Positions 42,086-53,664 of a DNA stretch of 64,000 nt are shown here, piece by piece (position 1 is the stretch's first letter; each line of letters opens with the position of its first letter). The position numbers and the translations under genes are program-made. This stretch comes from Seminavis robusta. Taxonomy: Eukaryota; Bacillariophyta; Bacillariophyceae; Naviculales; Naviculaceae. The stretch lies in assembly GCA_903772945.1 (NCBI GenBank), contig CAICTM010000040.1:83501-147500 (forward strand). The letters are read 5' to 3'. The notes beneath the pieces are model-generated. The model ran no database searches. It was given only the letters and a program-made list of their open reading frames with translations, and was not told the DNA's origin.

Positions 42086-43646
42086 CCTCGTGAGAGTTTG
42101 AGTTGTCAGTTAGTTTTAGTCTGCAGGAAGAGGTGTTGGCCAAGTTGCAAAGGAAGAAGATGTGGGACGGAGCGAAGAAGCACAAACCGATGCAACCAAG
42201 TGGGTGAGTTTTAATGCTGAACATGAACTTTTCTACTACCTTTACTAAAATCTAGCTTTCGCTAGCTATCGCTAGCTACAGTAGCTGGGTGTAGCTTCGT
42301 CTACTGTGAGAACCAAGAGGACAAGCATGGTAGCGATAATGAGTGGGTTCCCCTCGCAGAAGGTGTCTTTTTCCTGGAAAATGATTGCCACGTAGTGAAT
42401 TAGAGGAATGACCGCGACTTTTTAGCAAATTTTGTCCTTTGATTTGTGGGACAGCCAAAATCCGTGAATCACACACTAACTATGACCGGAAAAAGTACGG
42501 TACGGAAAGGGTGGCTACCGGTACGGTACAGCAGCGGTGGTACTAGTAACTTGCTTGTTGATGGACAAAAGCCAATGACATGGCTATCTAGCATACGAAC
42601 GATGCTGCACTCAAAGCTACTACCGGTAGAACTTGTTTCAGGTTTCAGGTACTACGAGTAGCTACATGTATGCGGCCACCATAAGGTTGCATTTATTTCG
42701 TCCTTCCCCTTCCTCTTTTCGTGCGCCACCCTTCACTTCTTTGATTGTTCGGTTTGTTCACTGTGGATCAGCAAGGACTCAGGACATGGAGTGGGTTCCA
42801 CCGTCTTTTTGTCCTTTTGTTGCTACATCGACTCCTACTTTTAGCCTGCTTGCTTCTTTCTTTTGCTCTTGGTTGATCCAGCTGTTGATCCAAAGACTTC
42901 CGGTTGTACCGCTGCCAAGTGGACATGGATCATTGATCCTCTCATCCTCTCCCTCTGCTCTTGTAACGGTACATTCATGCCGGTACTCGAGCGGTACAGT
43001 TTCGTGCTGTAGTCTACTCTACTCGTCCCATACTTAAATACGGTGGTATGGTACGGAGATACAGGACCGTCCGACGATTGTGGGTATCAAATGCAATGCA
43101 GGCTCATGTGCAAGTTTGCTCATTCCCCAGCACCTCTGGTCCCAGTCCTGCCGAATTTACTCATTACACTCGATGCATCCCTCAAGCATCATGGTTTGAC
43201 TTTCAGTTCAAGCTTGCAAACACACACAATGAAGAGCTACAAGAAGCAGAAGTGTACGAGTGAGGAATGACTGATGAAGCGATCACCGAGAGAATCTGGC
43301 AAACGCCCTAGAGAGGCCAATCCAAGTGTCCCACAAGAGGTTGTCCAAGAATGAGAAAATGCCTGGTTCCTTGGCAGCACCAGACTTTGGCAAGCAAGCG
43401 TTGTCAAAAAATCCTCATTCTGAATGCTCCTTGGGAGGAGCGGTAGGCAAGAAAGGAAATACAACAGCCCATCGGTTATATCAATAGATAGACTTGGCTA
43501 CGAGTACTCCAGCCTGACAGCAATGTTACTAGTACGGTACCGCAGTAAATTGGATTCGATTCAGTTGATTCAGTTGCATAGCTGCACAGCGGTGCCTGGA
43601 GTTTCTTTGATCGCTCTTGGCCACTATCCTTGTCCATCGACGATCG
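42086..43646. other. Long spacer without a convincing gene
   Basis: Holds CTAGCTTTCGCTAGCTATCG-type repeats at 42252-42285, dense GTACGGTACGG/TACCGGTACGG palindromes at 42494-42530, and small frames. One (43048-43263) ends with natural-looking residues (CIPQASWFDFQFKLANTHNE) but has no start or homology support; it may be transposon debris. Confidence 0.4.
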
Positions 43647-46096
43647 TTACTCCTCCTCCTCCTCCTCCTCCGATTCTTCTTCTGGCACATCAAGATCCTT
43701 CGCCGCATTGAGATAACGCATTGTCTTCTCGTCGGAGAAACTTTTTGCGGTACCCTTGTCAACAGTCACGAGCCATCCCAATTTCCTAGAATCTGATTTC
43801 TTTCTTCGCTTTGTCGCGGGAGCGCCCGCTTTGTCCTCCTTCAACACCTTTACCTTGTGATCTTCAAGAATACCTGGGGCTGCACTTTTCGTTTTGTGAC
43901 AGGGATTTTGAACAAAGAAGCGAACACAACCCTTTTCATTCCCGACAAGTTTTGGCCTTGCAGCCTCCCAACTAGCTGTGAGGCTTTCATCAGAAGTTAT
44001 CACCTTTGAGAGTGCCTCTTTTTTTTGTTTGTCTGGCCCCTTTCACCATTTTTCTTTTTTCGTTTGTAGGAATCTCGATTCTCGTAGTACAACAGAGCTG
44101 GCATGATTGTCCTCAAGGCTTGCATTTGGTTGAGATCATTTCTGAGTTTGACTTGTGATATGACGGAAACATGAGTTGTGTAAAGAATGTCCCACAACAG
44201 GAATATGACGTCCGGTCCAATGTACACGTCTGGCAAACAGAATGGAGGAACTTGCCCCTCAAAAGCGGAGCTAGTCGCGTCGTTGATCCATTCCATTGTT
44301 CTTGAGGGGTGCTGCATTTCCTGGCGAGCACTCCATAGGATGAGCGATAGGACACCTGGTAGTCTTTCAAGGCAGCCGCTTTCTTGCCGAGCTGTCCTTC
44401 GAGTATATCATGAAATTTCCTGTGAATCGCAGGCAGTAACACCTTCTCGAATGCTTCCCCAAGACCAGTGCTCTCTTGCGACATTAGGTTGTTGAGGGCC
44501 GACTGTTCTAGGCCAAAAAAATTGAGGCCAGCCTCAATAACTATCGGTTCGTCGATGACCGCTTTCCCATCGGTGCGACTAAGAGCAGCCACACCAACCT
44601 GAATGAGTGTATCGTAGTCCTTCTCAATATATGATGGCTGTCCTCCAACGGCAAACTTGAAAATGGCACCAATCAGAGTGCTGGTGAGCGAAACACCATC
44701 CTTCCATTCATTGTTATCGACTACCTGCTTGATACCACTAAAAGCCGTGCTCTCTGGCGGGTTGTATGACCCCCTTCTATCGCCTGTTGCTCCATCTGTT
44801 GTATAGTTGTCAAGGTATCGATCTAAAGCTTGGATTAGCCGCCCTCCCTGTAAAGGTGAGAATCTTCCTCTGGTCCCAGCGTAGTGTTCCTTGTGCCATC
44901 GAACCAGGTAAAGCTCCAGAAAGATTGCAGCCCAACGTGGTCGGCCCCGAAGCCGCTCGCAGACATGACGAAGGGCGCTTTCATTTGGTACTTCCCCTTC
45001 GTTTCCCGGAGCATCCAAGTCCACGGTACTAAGGAAAGTGAGGAGGTACACTCCTGGACAGCAACTGCGTCAAGGGGTTTGAAACGATCGACGATGGTTT
45101 CCGTCTCATCATAATGTGGATTCTTCGCCATGATTGAATAGGTCGAATCGTTGATCGCTTGGATTGACATCCTTGTGCCGGATACCAGTGGATATTCAAT
45201 CTCCAATCCGAGATTCAAAACTGTGTTGGTCATTGCGCGAAGCACAGCAGAAAAGGCGGTTCGAGGCCTCTCTCCATCTTGGCTAAGGAAAAAATCTTTG
45301 AGCTCATTCAAAAGCACTTGTGCTTCGTCTACACAGTCCATGGCCACTTGTCCTTGTCCTGTAGGTACCGGTACTCCGATTCCATGGCTTTGTACCAACT
45401 ATAGTCCTTGTCGTTCTTCATTGCTCTTGTCAGGCAACATTGGAGGACGGCGGAGAAAAGGTCGACTCCCACGGCCTCTTTTGGAAACAATTGAACCAAG
45501 AGCCATTGGTAAGGCGTGAGTTTGACGTGCTTGTTGATCGCATCAAAAATGACAGTCCGAATGTAGATCATCATCGAAATGTATCGATCCATGGCGTGGT
45601 AGTTGCTCTCGCTTCTGCTTTTCCTTGGTTTTTTGTTTTGCGAATCAGCATCACTCAACAGATTCTGAGAATTATATGTATAGAACTTTCTCATAATCCT
45701 TGGAAGATCGTCGGATCTGGGATCATTTTCGATCGAGGCCACAAAGTACAAACCATAGTTGTGGCTAAGGTATTCGAAGATGGAACGTGTCTTCCCGGCC
45801 CCAGAAGTGCCGTACAAACCACGGCAAGCGTCTCTTGTTTTTTCAATGAATTTGGAAGCATCTGTAGTCTTGTTCTGTGGATTTTCGAGATCGTATAGCA
45901 ATAAACATGGCAGGCTTTTTTTTGTTTTTTTTTAGGGGTTCTTGGGTACTTTGGCGGCGGTGTTGTATAGCCCTGCCAACAAACCATCGGCGGGTGCCGT
46001 GAAGGGGGGTACAACGAGCGCACTAAAACCATTCTTGAAGTGTTTATCCACATGGTAAGCACATTCCTGAACAACATTTCGATTGTTTTCTGTCAT
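43647..46096 (-). pseudogene. Decayed CRN/RHS-type P-loop NTPase-nuclease gene
   Basis: Coding sense begins at the ATG at 46096 and runs to TAA 43647-43649 across about five frame changes, near 45935 (A-rich run), 45350, 45035, 44310 and 44040. Visible parts are an N-terminal block (FKNGFSALVVPPF), a Walker A loop LYGTSGAGKT near 45800, a helical middle, LRGRPRWAAIFLELYL near 44930, a nuclease-like pair GPDVIF ... VISQVKL near 44215-44150 (D...Q-x-K of the PD-(D/E)xK fold), and an acidic tail of Glu residues. This architecture matches CRN/RHS effectors: an NTPase fused to a restriction-endonuclease-like domain. No intact product is expected from the sequence as given. Confidence 0.7.
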
Positions 46097-46884
46097 CGTG
46101 GATGTTGGTCGCTGAAGTTCCTAAAAAACGGCGAACCCGATTTCGGTTCGAGTGCGCCTGCACATCGGTTCACAGGGGACAATAGCTGCCCGGCGCGCTG
46201 AAGAATAACTGCAATATTATTGCGTAACCTCGAGTGAAATCTTTCCGAAGCAATTTCCTGAAAATCAATAATAAATCCAAATTACATGTTATAACAAGCC
46301 TCATTTCACCCATAATATGTCATTTAGATGGATGTATTCAGCGGTAAACCATTCAAAAATGCTTCCGGGCCTCGGAAAGTTTGCAGCAAAACCAATAATA
46401 ATAAAAATATGGTTCCGAGCCGAAGATGAAGCTCCCCTTAAGTCTTTCATGAAGCTTGCCCGGCGCTTATGGTCCATTTCCTGCTCAAGTGAACCGATGT
46501 GCCTGTGCATACTGGGTCAACCGTGATTTCGGCAATCGGGACTGGATGTTCTTTAACGGTTAACGACAGTTATGAAAGCAATACTGTACCGTGTGGAACA
46601 AGAATCAGAGCCTCATCCTTAAGCTCAACAAGCAGGGGGGGGCTGCTGGTGTCCACATCTTTTGCTCCAAAATATTTTTTGGTGTTCGCTTCCGCCTCGA
46701 AAACAAGTCTTGACCAGTCTTCGTGTTGCTCTTGCTAGCTAGCTTGCTGTCCAAGCATCCATGCATGTTACTGAATAAGCAAAGAGAACTGTTCAAAAAG
46801 CTACTTGGTCCAAACCACCCAACAGCATAAGCTGCCCACACAAAAGATTTGTACGCGAGAAAGGAATAGACCGGTACATGTAGA
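46097..46884. other. Spacer with a degenerate inverted-repeat pair
   Basis: CACATCGGTTCAC at 46160-46172 is mirrored by GTGAACCGATGTGCC at 46489-46503, about 330 bp apart, with partly similar outer sequence (CGATTTCGGTTCGAG versus CAACCGTGATTTCGG). This could be a small non-autonomous element, but the match is short. No gene seen. Confidence 0.35.
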
Positions 46885-48360
46885 ATGAAAGGTGTCATGT
46901 CCGTGTTGCTGGGTGCGACGGGAGCCATCCTTGGCTTGACGTTGATAATGATGAGTTCCTTATTATTGATTGAACCACAGCGATCTATGATAGCCTGTCA
47001 TACTCTACCAACCACAGACCCAACCAATGATGCCTCTTTGGATCTACCCACAAATCTACGCGCATTGCAACCAAAGAGTGTCAACAAAGTTTCCACGGCC
47101 CCCAGTCTCCCACAACAAACCAAACACAACCTTAGTAATTCCACGGTAGCAATATTGGACACTTTCTGCGAACTGGAAATGAGTCGAATCTTCCAACGAA
47201 ACGAGTGCTTACGCAGTCACGGTGGAGGATGTTCCGTGGCGGCACCCTTGCATGTACACGCTGTTTACGACGGGCAAGGATTTGGACGCATTCTGCATCA
47301 CTCTATCGACACGTGCATCTTTGCCGCCGTCCTCGAACGTCCCTGTATGATTGATTTGGATGTCCGTGACAAATACTACACATGGCGGTCCTTTCTCAAT
47401 GTCGGAGAGTACAATTGGGATCCCACGCATTATGTGTTGCATGGTACCACCATGGAGCATGATCTAGCCGATGCCTACTCCCGTCTCCCTTCTCAATCCT
47501 CCAGTGAATGGACCGACGACGACAACAACAAGTTGCCCGACTATGAAACGGTACTGCCCATGATTTGGCATTCCAAGTGGCGGAGCAACAATCCAGCCGC
47601 ACAACATTTGCAATACTGGCACGGCAGCAACAATCAAACCAGACACAAGATGCTCCTATCGCCCTCGTTTGGTAATGCTTGGTGGCAGCATATTTCGAGC
47701 TACCAGAAAAGCATCGTGAAGAACGGCTGCACCGTGAACAACCTCCGGACGCGATTGCAGAATGCCATGTTTCAGCCAACCACATTGGCTATGGAACTGT
47801 TTCGAGAACGGCGAGATCGGTTCTTCCGCCAACTACTAAAGTCCAAGCAAACACAAACACAAACACAAACACAAACACACCACTTTTATGGAGCCATTCA
47901 CTTGCGATCTACCAAGAGTGACCTGAAAAAGACATACTACGACAACGAGGACACGGTAGATATCTTGCGACAGTGTTTGCAACGCATTGCCCCCGACATT
48001 ACAACCTGGTGGCTGGTCAGTGACAACCGCACGGCCGCCGAGTATGTCGAACAACGAATCGACCGGGTTCATACCGACTATCATGCATCGCAACGGCGAT
48101 TTGATACTAACAAGGGCAACATCAATTTTCACAGTGGCTATCAAATGAAGCAAAAGTTTGGACACGAAAACATGGCTCCCAGTATAGAAGATTTCATGAT
48201 TTTGCACGAAAGCACCGTGGCGGTCATGACACACGGGGCATTTGGAGACACGGGTGCCAGAGGCAATGGAAAGATTCGGATCCAAGGCTGTGGTGGTGGT
48301 AAAGGTGGTGATGTCTTTAAAGTATACCGTAAACCGTATCCAACAACTGAAGTGAAGTGA
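46885..48360 (+). CDS. Type II membrane glycosyltransferase-like protein (fucosyltransferase-like)
   Basis: The ATG at 46885 gives 491 residues. Residues 4-29 form a signal-anchor helix, followed by a stem with N-glycosylation-like sites, the topology of Golgi glycosyltransferases. The catalytic-like half has YGAIHLR (335-341), WWLVSDN (375-381) and IEDFMILHESTVAVMTHGAF (434-453) followed by GDTGA. This resembles the GDP-fucose-binding half of GT-B fucosyltransferases (H-x-R, then D-x-x-x-L-x-x-S, then the S/G-x-F-x-x-x-A segment). Family assignment is tentative. Activity would be transfer of fucose to glycans or proteins in the Golgi. Five CAAACA units (47847-47878) encode a Gln-Thr microsatellite in the linker. 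Confidence 0.65.
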   Translation: MKGVMSVLLGATGAILGLTLIMMSSLLLIEPQRSMIACHTLPTTDPTNDASLDLPTNLRALQPKSVNKVSTAPSLPQQTKHNLSNSTVAILDTFCELEMSRIFQRNECLRSHGGGCSVAAPLHVHAVYDGQGFGRILHHSIDTCIFAAVLERPCMIDLDVRDKYYTWRSFLNVGEYNWDPTHYVLHGTTMEHDLADAYSRLPSQSSSEWTDDDNNKLPDYETVLPMIWHSKWRSNNPAAQHLQYWHGSNNQTRHKMLLSPSFGNAWWQHISSYQKSIVKNGCTVNNLRTRLQNAMFQPTTLAMELFRERRDRFFRQLLKSKQTQTQTQTQTHHFYGAIHLRSTKSDLKKTYYDNEDTVDILRQCLQRIAPDITTWWLVSDNRTAAEYVEQRIDRVHTDYHASQRRFDTNKGNINFHSGYQMKQKFGHENMAPSIEDFMILHESTVAVMTHGAFGDTGARGNGKIRIQGCGGGKGGDVFKVYRKPYPTTEVK

Positions 48361-49040
48361 ACATGCTGCCCTTGGTTGGCTCCGTCGGCCGTCGCCGATG
48401 CAGAACGGCACCCAACCAACGACTTTGCTGCATGGTTCTACAACCAAGCTTCCTTCCGTACGCTTCCAGCTGCTACCGAAAGAGAGAGCTTCTTTCCCAA
48501 AAAGAACCAACTGGCCCAAACTTCAAAAGTTGACTGGTGACAGGGTAACATCTCTACGGCACATATTATTGCCTTCCAGATCAAGGAACAAGTTCAATGA
48601 AAAGGGCCCCCAGCTAGTGGTTTTGCCAATCTACATGACATGATAATCACATTTCTTATTATCGTACCAGTACACTGTTGAATAAATAAATAAAAAGATG
48701 GAAGGGCCAAGTTTGTTTTGAGGTCGACACTGACTGACTGACTCGATAGAGCTATCTTCTGTGTCAGGATCCAAAACAGGCGTACAGTACATCTGCAAAG
48801 GGGGAGTTGGTTTCTACTAATGTACGGGGGCTGACATCTGTCTAGGATGAACTTGGTTCCACTACGGAATGCAATGCAGCTCTTTTTTGATTTTGAAAAT
48901 CCAAAAGGTTGGGGGCGTCCGTGTAGCACCATTTCCAGCTAGCTAGCTAGCGCGTCTTTTGGGTGTTCCACGACTTTTTTGTTTTGTTCTTATTGTTGTT
49001 TGTTTTTCTGTGTGGAGTTTCCTGTACCGGTACGGCATAT
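48361..49040. other. Convergent 3' spacer
   Basis: Between the glycosyltransferase-like gene and the minus-strand gene ending at 49041. Contains AGCTAGCTAGCTAGC near 48940 and GTACCGGTAC near 49024. No gene recognised. Confidence 0.4.
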
Positions 49041-49982
49041 TTACTGATCCTGTCTGCTATCTGTGGCGGTGACGCCGATTGGTGGTTTGTGTTGTATTCT
49101 TCGTTTCAAGTTTTGGTAGGGATCATAGTAGTCACTGTCTTCACTCTCATCAGTTTCACCTCCATATAACGTATTGGGTCGTCTCCGTCTTCGGGCTTTG
49201 GCAATGGCCAGTCCCAACTGTTCCATCGATGCAAATACCGATTGAGTATTGGTGGCATCGACACGACCGCCCACAATAACTTTTTCCTGTTTGCTATTGT
49301 TGTTGGATCGTCCCTTTTTGTTGTTTCCAATGACAATTTTTCCATCGACCAGTACTTCAAAAATGGGTGGACTGGTGGAATCGACTACGAGCGGTAGTAT
49401 TCGCTTGTCAATAATAATATCGGCATGCCGTTTCTTGAGTTTATTGGCAAATGTCAAAAAGTACGGTCGTAGATACGGTAGATCGGTGAATCGAAAACAG
49501 ACGACGACTCGTTTTTCTTGCATGGTGAGGAACTTGGAAAATGTCAAGTGGGACGCGGGTTTTATCAATGAAGACTTGTTGTAGTTGTTGTTAGTCTTTT
49601 TCGTTTGGGTAGATGTGGGAATGCTGGCCGTTTTGCGCATCACCTTTTGGAGCGATTGAAAGGCGGAATTCTTGTTGGCATTGCAGTTGTTTCTTCCCAA
49701 GAATTTTTCTCCTTCTTTCAATGCCGCTGCCATGTTGTCTGATTCTTTCGATTGAGATTCGGATTCACCATTGGTGGCAGCAGTTGCAGCAACCGTAATT
49801 GGTGGAATGTTGGTTGTCAAAGAAGAAGCAGTCTTGACCGACTGGCCATTGTGTACCGGCACCGTCAACCCATCCACAGTAGTTGCTCTCGATAATATAC
49901 TCAAGGACAAGACCAACAAGACAGAAGCACCTGGTACTGATAGTACCAACAACCGCATCCTTCGGATCGTCGTCATCATCAT
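49041..49982 (-). CDS. Selenoprotein-W/Rdx-like thioredoxin-fold protein, plastid or secretory presequence
   Basis: Starts at the first of three tandem ATGs (49982), 313 residues. Residues 8-35 are hydrophobic after a basic start, suggesting a signal peptide. Residues 40-150 are low complexity (Thr/Ser/Asn/Lys). From about residue 158, VVVCFRFTDLPYLRPYFLTF, then IFEVLVDGKIVIG and SVFASMEQLGLAIAKARRRR, follow the order of the SelW/SelT (Rdx) fold: first strand, long helix, the FEV-x-VDGK-x-V hairpin and a final helix. The redox CxxC/CxxU motif is not present; only one Cys sits at the usual place. Catalysis is therefore doubtful. The tail is basic, then acidic. An alternative is an unrelated thioredoxin-like fold. 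Confidence 0.6.
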   Translation of the reverse strand: MMMTTIRRMRLLVLSVPGASVLLVLSLSILSRATTVDGLTVPVHNGQSVKTASSLTTNIPPITVAATAATNGESESQSKESDNMAAALKEGEKFLGRNNCNANKNSAFQSLQKVMRKTASIPTSTQTKKTNNNYNKSSLIKPASHLTFSKFLTMQEKRVVVCFRFTDLPYLRPYFLTFANKLKKRHADIIIDKRILPLVVDSTSPPIFEVLVDGKIVIGNNKKGRSNNNSKQEKVIVGGRVDATNTQSVFASMEQLGLAIAKARRRRRPNTLYGGETDESEDSDYYDPYQNLKRRIQHKPPIGVTATDSRQDQ

Positions 49983-50307
49983 CTTCCTCTCACTTTAGTC
50001 ATTCGTTTTTCTTTTGTTGTGGGTGTGTGGAACTGCGTGGTTTCGAGGAGAGCGAAAATGAAGTCAGCAAAACAACGTCATTCCTTGAAAAAGCCAGCAA
50101 GGCCGACTTGGAAAGTTTAACACAATTCCCCCTAACTCTAATAATGCACATGATTTGGGATTGGGAACCCTCGCCCACTTCATCGCGGCTCCGCACTCGG
50201 CTGGTCGGCGACATTCGCGGCTTGGAAGAAGAAGAAGAAGAAGAAGGACCACAAGAACACAAGCAACCCAACAACAACAGAATAGAATAGAATAGTACTA
50301 CTGTACC
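49983..50307. promoter_or_regulatory. Divergent promoter between Rdx-like and armadillo genes
   Basis: Contains GAAGAAGAAGAAGAAGAAGG near 50226-50245 and AGAATAGAATAGAATAG just before the ATG at 50308. The frames crossing it look non-coding. Confidence 0.35.
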
Positions 50308-53300
50308 ATGTCCAACCTCCCACCTCCCAATAGCAACGACATGCTGGGCGACTTGGACTTTGCCGCTCCATTTAGTGGCCGGCCTCCCTTGGAAAAGAGC
50401 ATCAAGGTCGTCCACTGCGAGACATGCGGCGAAGTGACGCATCACATTGAACGAACTCGCTATGGCAAGAAAAAGGTTCCCTTGACCAAGGAAGGTGTCG
50501 TACGAGGTGTTTGTATGCGCTGTCATGGGGGCGAATACGCGAGTATCATGGCACCACCAGCGCAAGGAGTTCCACAAGAGCTGGTCGTCAAGAGTGGCGA
50601 CGATCAAACGGTCGTTTCGCAAATTACATTGGATCATCGATTTGATGCGCCCGATGAATCCGACGAAGAATCGGGCAATTTCCGAGTCACACCCGGCCAA
50701 CGACGACCGGAACCGTCCTTGGGAGATCCCGATGAATACGAACGACCCGCGCCATTGCGACAGCGACGACAAGAATCCAAATCACGGATTCGACGGCCTT
50801 CCGAGACGTCGACGGACGACTTTTTTAGAGAACGAGAACGAGAAATCCGCAACAATTTTGCCCCATTGCCACCTCCGGGCACCAATTTACAAAACAATCC
50901 TTGGATGGAAGCGCAAATGCAAGCGCTAGGAGGAGGACCCGCTCCACAGCCTCAACAAGCTCAACAACAGCAGCAACAACAAGCTCAACCTCCTCAACAA
51001 CAACAACCACCTCAACCACCATCACAGCAACAGCAACAGCAACAACCTTTTTACATGAACAATAACGCCCAAGTACCGCAAATTTTTGAACATCAAGTCA
51101 TGCATCATCAACCCTACACCAGCAGTACCTATTTTGGAGCGGCTGCGCCCGGCATGGGACATGTCTATACGACCGAACGACCGCCGTCGATTGCTTCGTC
51201 GTATGGACAAGAAGAAAAGGCCGAAATTGAACCCGCTCATGATTGGTCCGCTCTCACCAATGCCTTGCCGACCAATACAACTACTACTAGTCACAACAAG
51301 AATATGAATGCCCCCAATGTCGGGCATTTGAGATCGTTATCAGATATTCCCGAATTGGTCAATCACCTCAACTCGAGCAATAATTTGGGCGCCACGGCGC
51401 TGCCCATATTACAACGCATGGCCGATATTGTATGGAAATATGGACATCAAGCCAAATTGGCCGTCATTCAACACAATGCATTGGAAGGATTGTTGTCGAG
51501 TATGTGGGAGAATATTGCCGACGCCAGTGTCCAAGAAGCCGCACTCGATTTGATTTTTGCACTCGTCTCGTCCAGTGATGGATTGCCATCGTCCGACGTA
51601 TTTACGGGAGCGGCCGCGGAAAATGTCATTGATGCACTCCTCATTGTCATGCAGACCCATTTGACGGTGGAAAATATTCAACACACGGGATGTGGCACGT
51701 TGGGATGTCTCGCGGCCGCGTCTGGTAATAATTCGGCCGTCGATGATGCATCGCTCTCGGGGGCACTTGATACCGTCGTGGGTGCACTAGAGTGTCATCG
51801 CAACAGTGGCGTCGTCCAGTGTACTGGGATTCGAGCACTTTACAATCAATGCATTTATTCACGACATGCCGAATCCAATAAACGGAGTTTGGCCAAACAT
51901 GGCATGGAAGAAAAGAAATGTGGTGCTTCCGTGATATATCGAGCCATTGAAGTGTCCGAGGGGGATATGGTCACCATGGAATGGGCATGTCGATTGTACT
52001 GGTGTTTGTCCGCCTCGGAAGATGTCGCCGAATTCTTGACTGTCACCAATCATCCAATCTACTTGATTTTGGAGGCACTCCAACGATACAATCAATCCAA
52101 AGTGGCGGGCGGGTTGCTGGAAGCATCACTCGGTGCGTTGGCCAATTTGGTGCGGGTGCGGGAAAATCATAAAGTGGTCGATTCCAGTGTCTTGTTTTTG
52201 GTCGTCAAGACGGCACAAACCCATCAAACCAATGAAGATTTACTCGTCGAAGCGTGTGCACTCATTGCCAACCTCATTGCCTTGTGCTCGGAAAATGCCA
52301 CGGCTGCCGTCGATGCCGATGCCATTGAAGTCATTTTTAATGCATTGCAGGCGTTTCCGGAAAGTGTTCCCCTGTTTGAAGAGGCCGTGCGGGCGTTGCT
52401 GTCGCTCTGTCTGGCATCGGAAGACGGAAAACGATACTTGTGTACACCCGCCATGCTGCTGTGTCTTTCTGGGGCGAGTAACTCCAATATTGACTCGGCG
52501 TCGGGACAGGAAATGTTTGTCAATCTCATGGGATCTTTCATGGCCAAGAAAGGCTTTCATCAAACGGTCATTCATCATGGAGGCGTCGAAGCGTGTCTGG
52601 CTGCCATGAAAGCACATCCCAACGACCGGCGGGTCCAAGAAGCCGCCTGCTTGGCGTTTCGAAATCTGGCCTGTCACGTCGACGAGACTACCAACTTTGA
52701 TTTTATGGAACCCATACAACTCATGTCGTTGGCCATGGCGAGACATGCCAGTTCGGAAAGTATCCAACTCAACTGCTGTCGGACGTTGTGGAATGTGGCG
52801 TCCATGAAAAATTCCGGCGGCATGTTGCAGCAACTCAACAACGGGGAGCTGATTGATCCCATTGTCAAGGCCATGCAAACACACATGGAGTCAGCGGCGG
52901 TTCTGGAAGTGGCTTGTGGTGCCTTGTGTGGCAAGATTATGGGGTCCTTGGAGGGCAAAAAGTGCTTGGTCGAAAGTGGTGGACTGGATGCCGTCACGTG
53001 CGTCCTCGTGATGCACCCGACCGAACCGGCAGCCCTCGAAAAAGCATTTGGAGTCCTTTCCAGTATGAGCGCTTCTCAAGAATTTGCCGACGATGTTGCC
53101 AATGCCCAATGCATGACCAATGTGGTGGAAGCCATGCGCGCCAACAGTTCGTCCATTACATTGCTGGAGTTTGGCTGTCTGGTACTCCGAAACATTATCC
53201 TATTGAGACCCGAGCATGTTTCAGAATCGTCCAGTGTGGTGGCCACCATTCTGAATGGTATGCGGAACAACCCCGACGCAGTTGGCTTTCAACGAGAAGC

Positions 53301-53460
53301 GTGCAGTTTGCTTTGGGCAATGGCGGCAGTGTCCGAGTCATGCAAGTCCAAAGTATTGTCGTTGGATGGCATTGCTGTTTTGCTGGGATGTCTGGAACAC
53401 AATAGTTCCTTTGCCGATGTCCAGGATGCAGCGCTAGGGGCTTTCAACCAGCTAGGATAG
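50308..53460 (+). CDS. Armadillo-repeat protein with N-terminal zinc ribbon
   Basis: A single exon of 1050 residues; the ATG at 50308 follows TACC. Residues 37-72 contain two CxxC pairs (C37, C40, C69, C72), a zinc-ribbon-like module. Residues 110-340 are charged and disordered, with a Gln/Pro run around 210-250. From about 345 to the end, helical repeats of about 42 residues resemble armadillo/HEAT units, for example VQEAACLAFRNLACHVDETT and LLEASLGALANLVRVRENH. The array forms a superhelical protein-binding surface, so an adaptor or scaffold role is likely; the partner is unknown. No frameshifts occur over 3.1 kb, in contrast to the repeat-rich loci on either side. Confidence 0.85.
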   Translation: MSNLPPPNSNDMLGDLDFAAPFSGRPPLEKSIKVVHCETCGEVTHHIERTRYGKKKVPLTKEGVVRGVCMRCHGGEYASIMAPPAQGVPQELVVKSGDDQTVVSQITLDHRFDAPDESDEESGNFRVTPGQRRPEPSLGDPDEYERPAPLRQRRQESKSRIRRPSETSTDDFFREREREIRNNFAPLPPPGTNLQNNPWMEAQMQALGGGPAPQPQQAQQQQQQQAQPPQQQQPPQPPSQQQQQQQPFYMNNNAQVPQIFEHQVMHHQPYTSSTYFGAAAPGMGHVYTTERPPSIASSYGQEEKAEIEPAHDWSALTNALPTNTTTTSHNKNMNAPNVGHLRSLSDIPELVNHLNSSNNLGATALPILQRMADIVWKYGHQAKLAVIQHNALEGLLSSMWENIADASVQEAALDLIFALVSSSDGLPSSDVFTGAAAENVIDALLIVMQTHLTVENIQHTGCGTLGCLAAASGNNSAVDDASLSGALDTVVGALECHRNSGVVQCTGIRALYNQCIYSRHAESNKRSLAKHGMEEKKCGASVIYRAIEVSEGDMVTMEWACRLYWCLSASEDVAEFLTVTNHPIYLILEALQRYNQSKVAGGLLEASLGALANLVRVRENHKVVDSSVLFLVVKTAQTHQTNEDLLVEACALIANLIALCSENATAAVDADAIEVIFNALQAFPESVPLFEEAVRALLSLCLASEDGKRYLCTPAMLLCLSGASNSNIDSASGQEMFVNLMGSFMAKKGFHQTVIHHGGVEACLAAMKAHPNDRRVQEAACLAFRNLACHVDETTNFDFMEPIQLMSLAMARHASSESIQLNCCRTLWNVASMKNSGGMLQQLNNGELIDPIVKAMQTHMESAAVLEVACGALCGKIMGSLEGKKCLVESGGLDAVTCVLVMHPTEPAALEKAFGVLSSMSASQEFADDVANAQCMTNVVEAMRANSSSITLLEFGCLVLRNIILLRPEHVSESSSVVATILNGMRNNPDAVGFQREACSLLWAMAAVSESCKSKVLSLDGIAVLLGCLEHNSSFADVQDAALGAFNQLG

Positions 53461-53664
53461 CAAAAGACAGAGAAAGAGTTCGGTCGGTCGATAAGGACAG
53501 TACTAGTGTCGAGAGATCGGGAGCAAAGTCGCCTCTGAAGGGTAGTCGTGCCATGGACGGAATGAAAGACGGAATGAACAAAGCCTTTGGTAACTTCCTC
53601 TCGATATTGCCCGACGGCGGGGAAGGTGCAATGCAAAGTAGCTTGTTCTTCTCGATTATGGGTT

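Noticed and set aside
42633-43037. 135-codon plus-strand frame
   Set aside because: Unnatural composition, no family, start or splice support.
46150-46510. Possible MITE from an inverted repeat pair
   Set aside because: The match is only about 13-20 bp with mismatches and no target duplication; kept as a note only.
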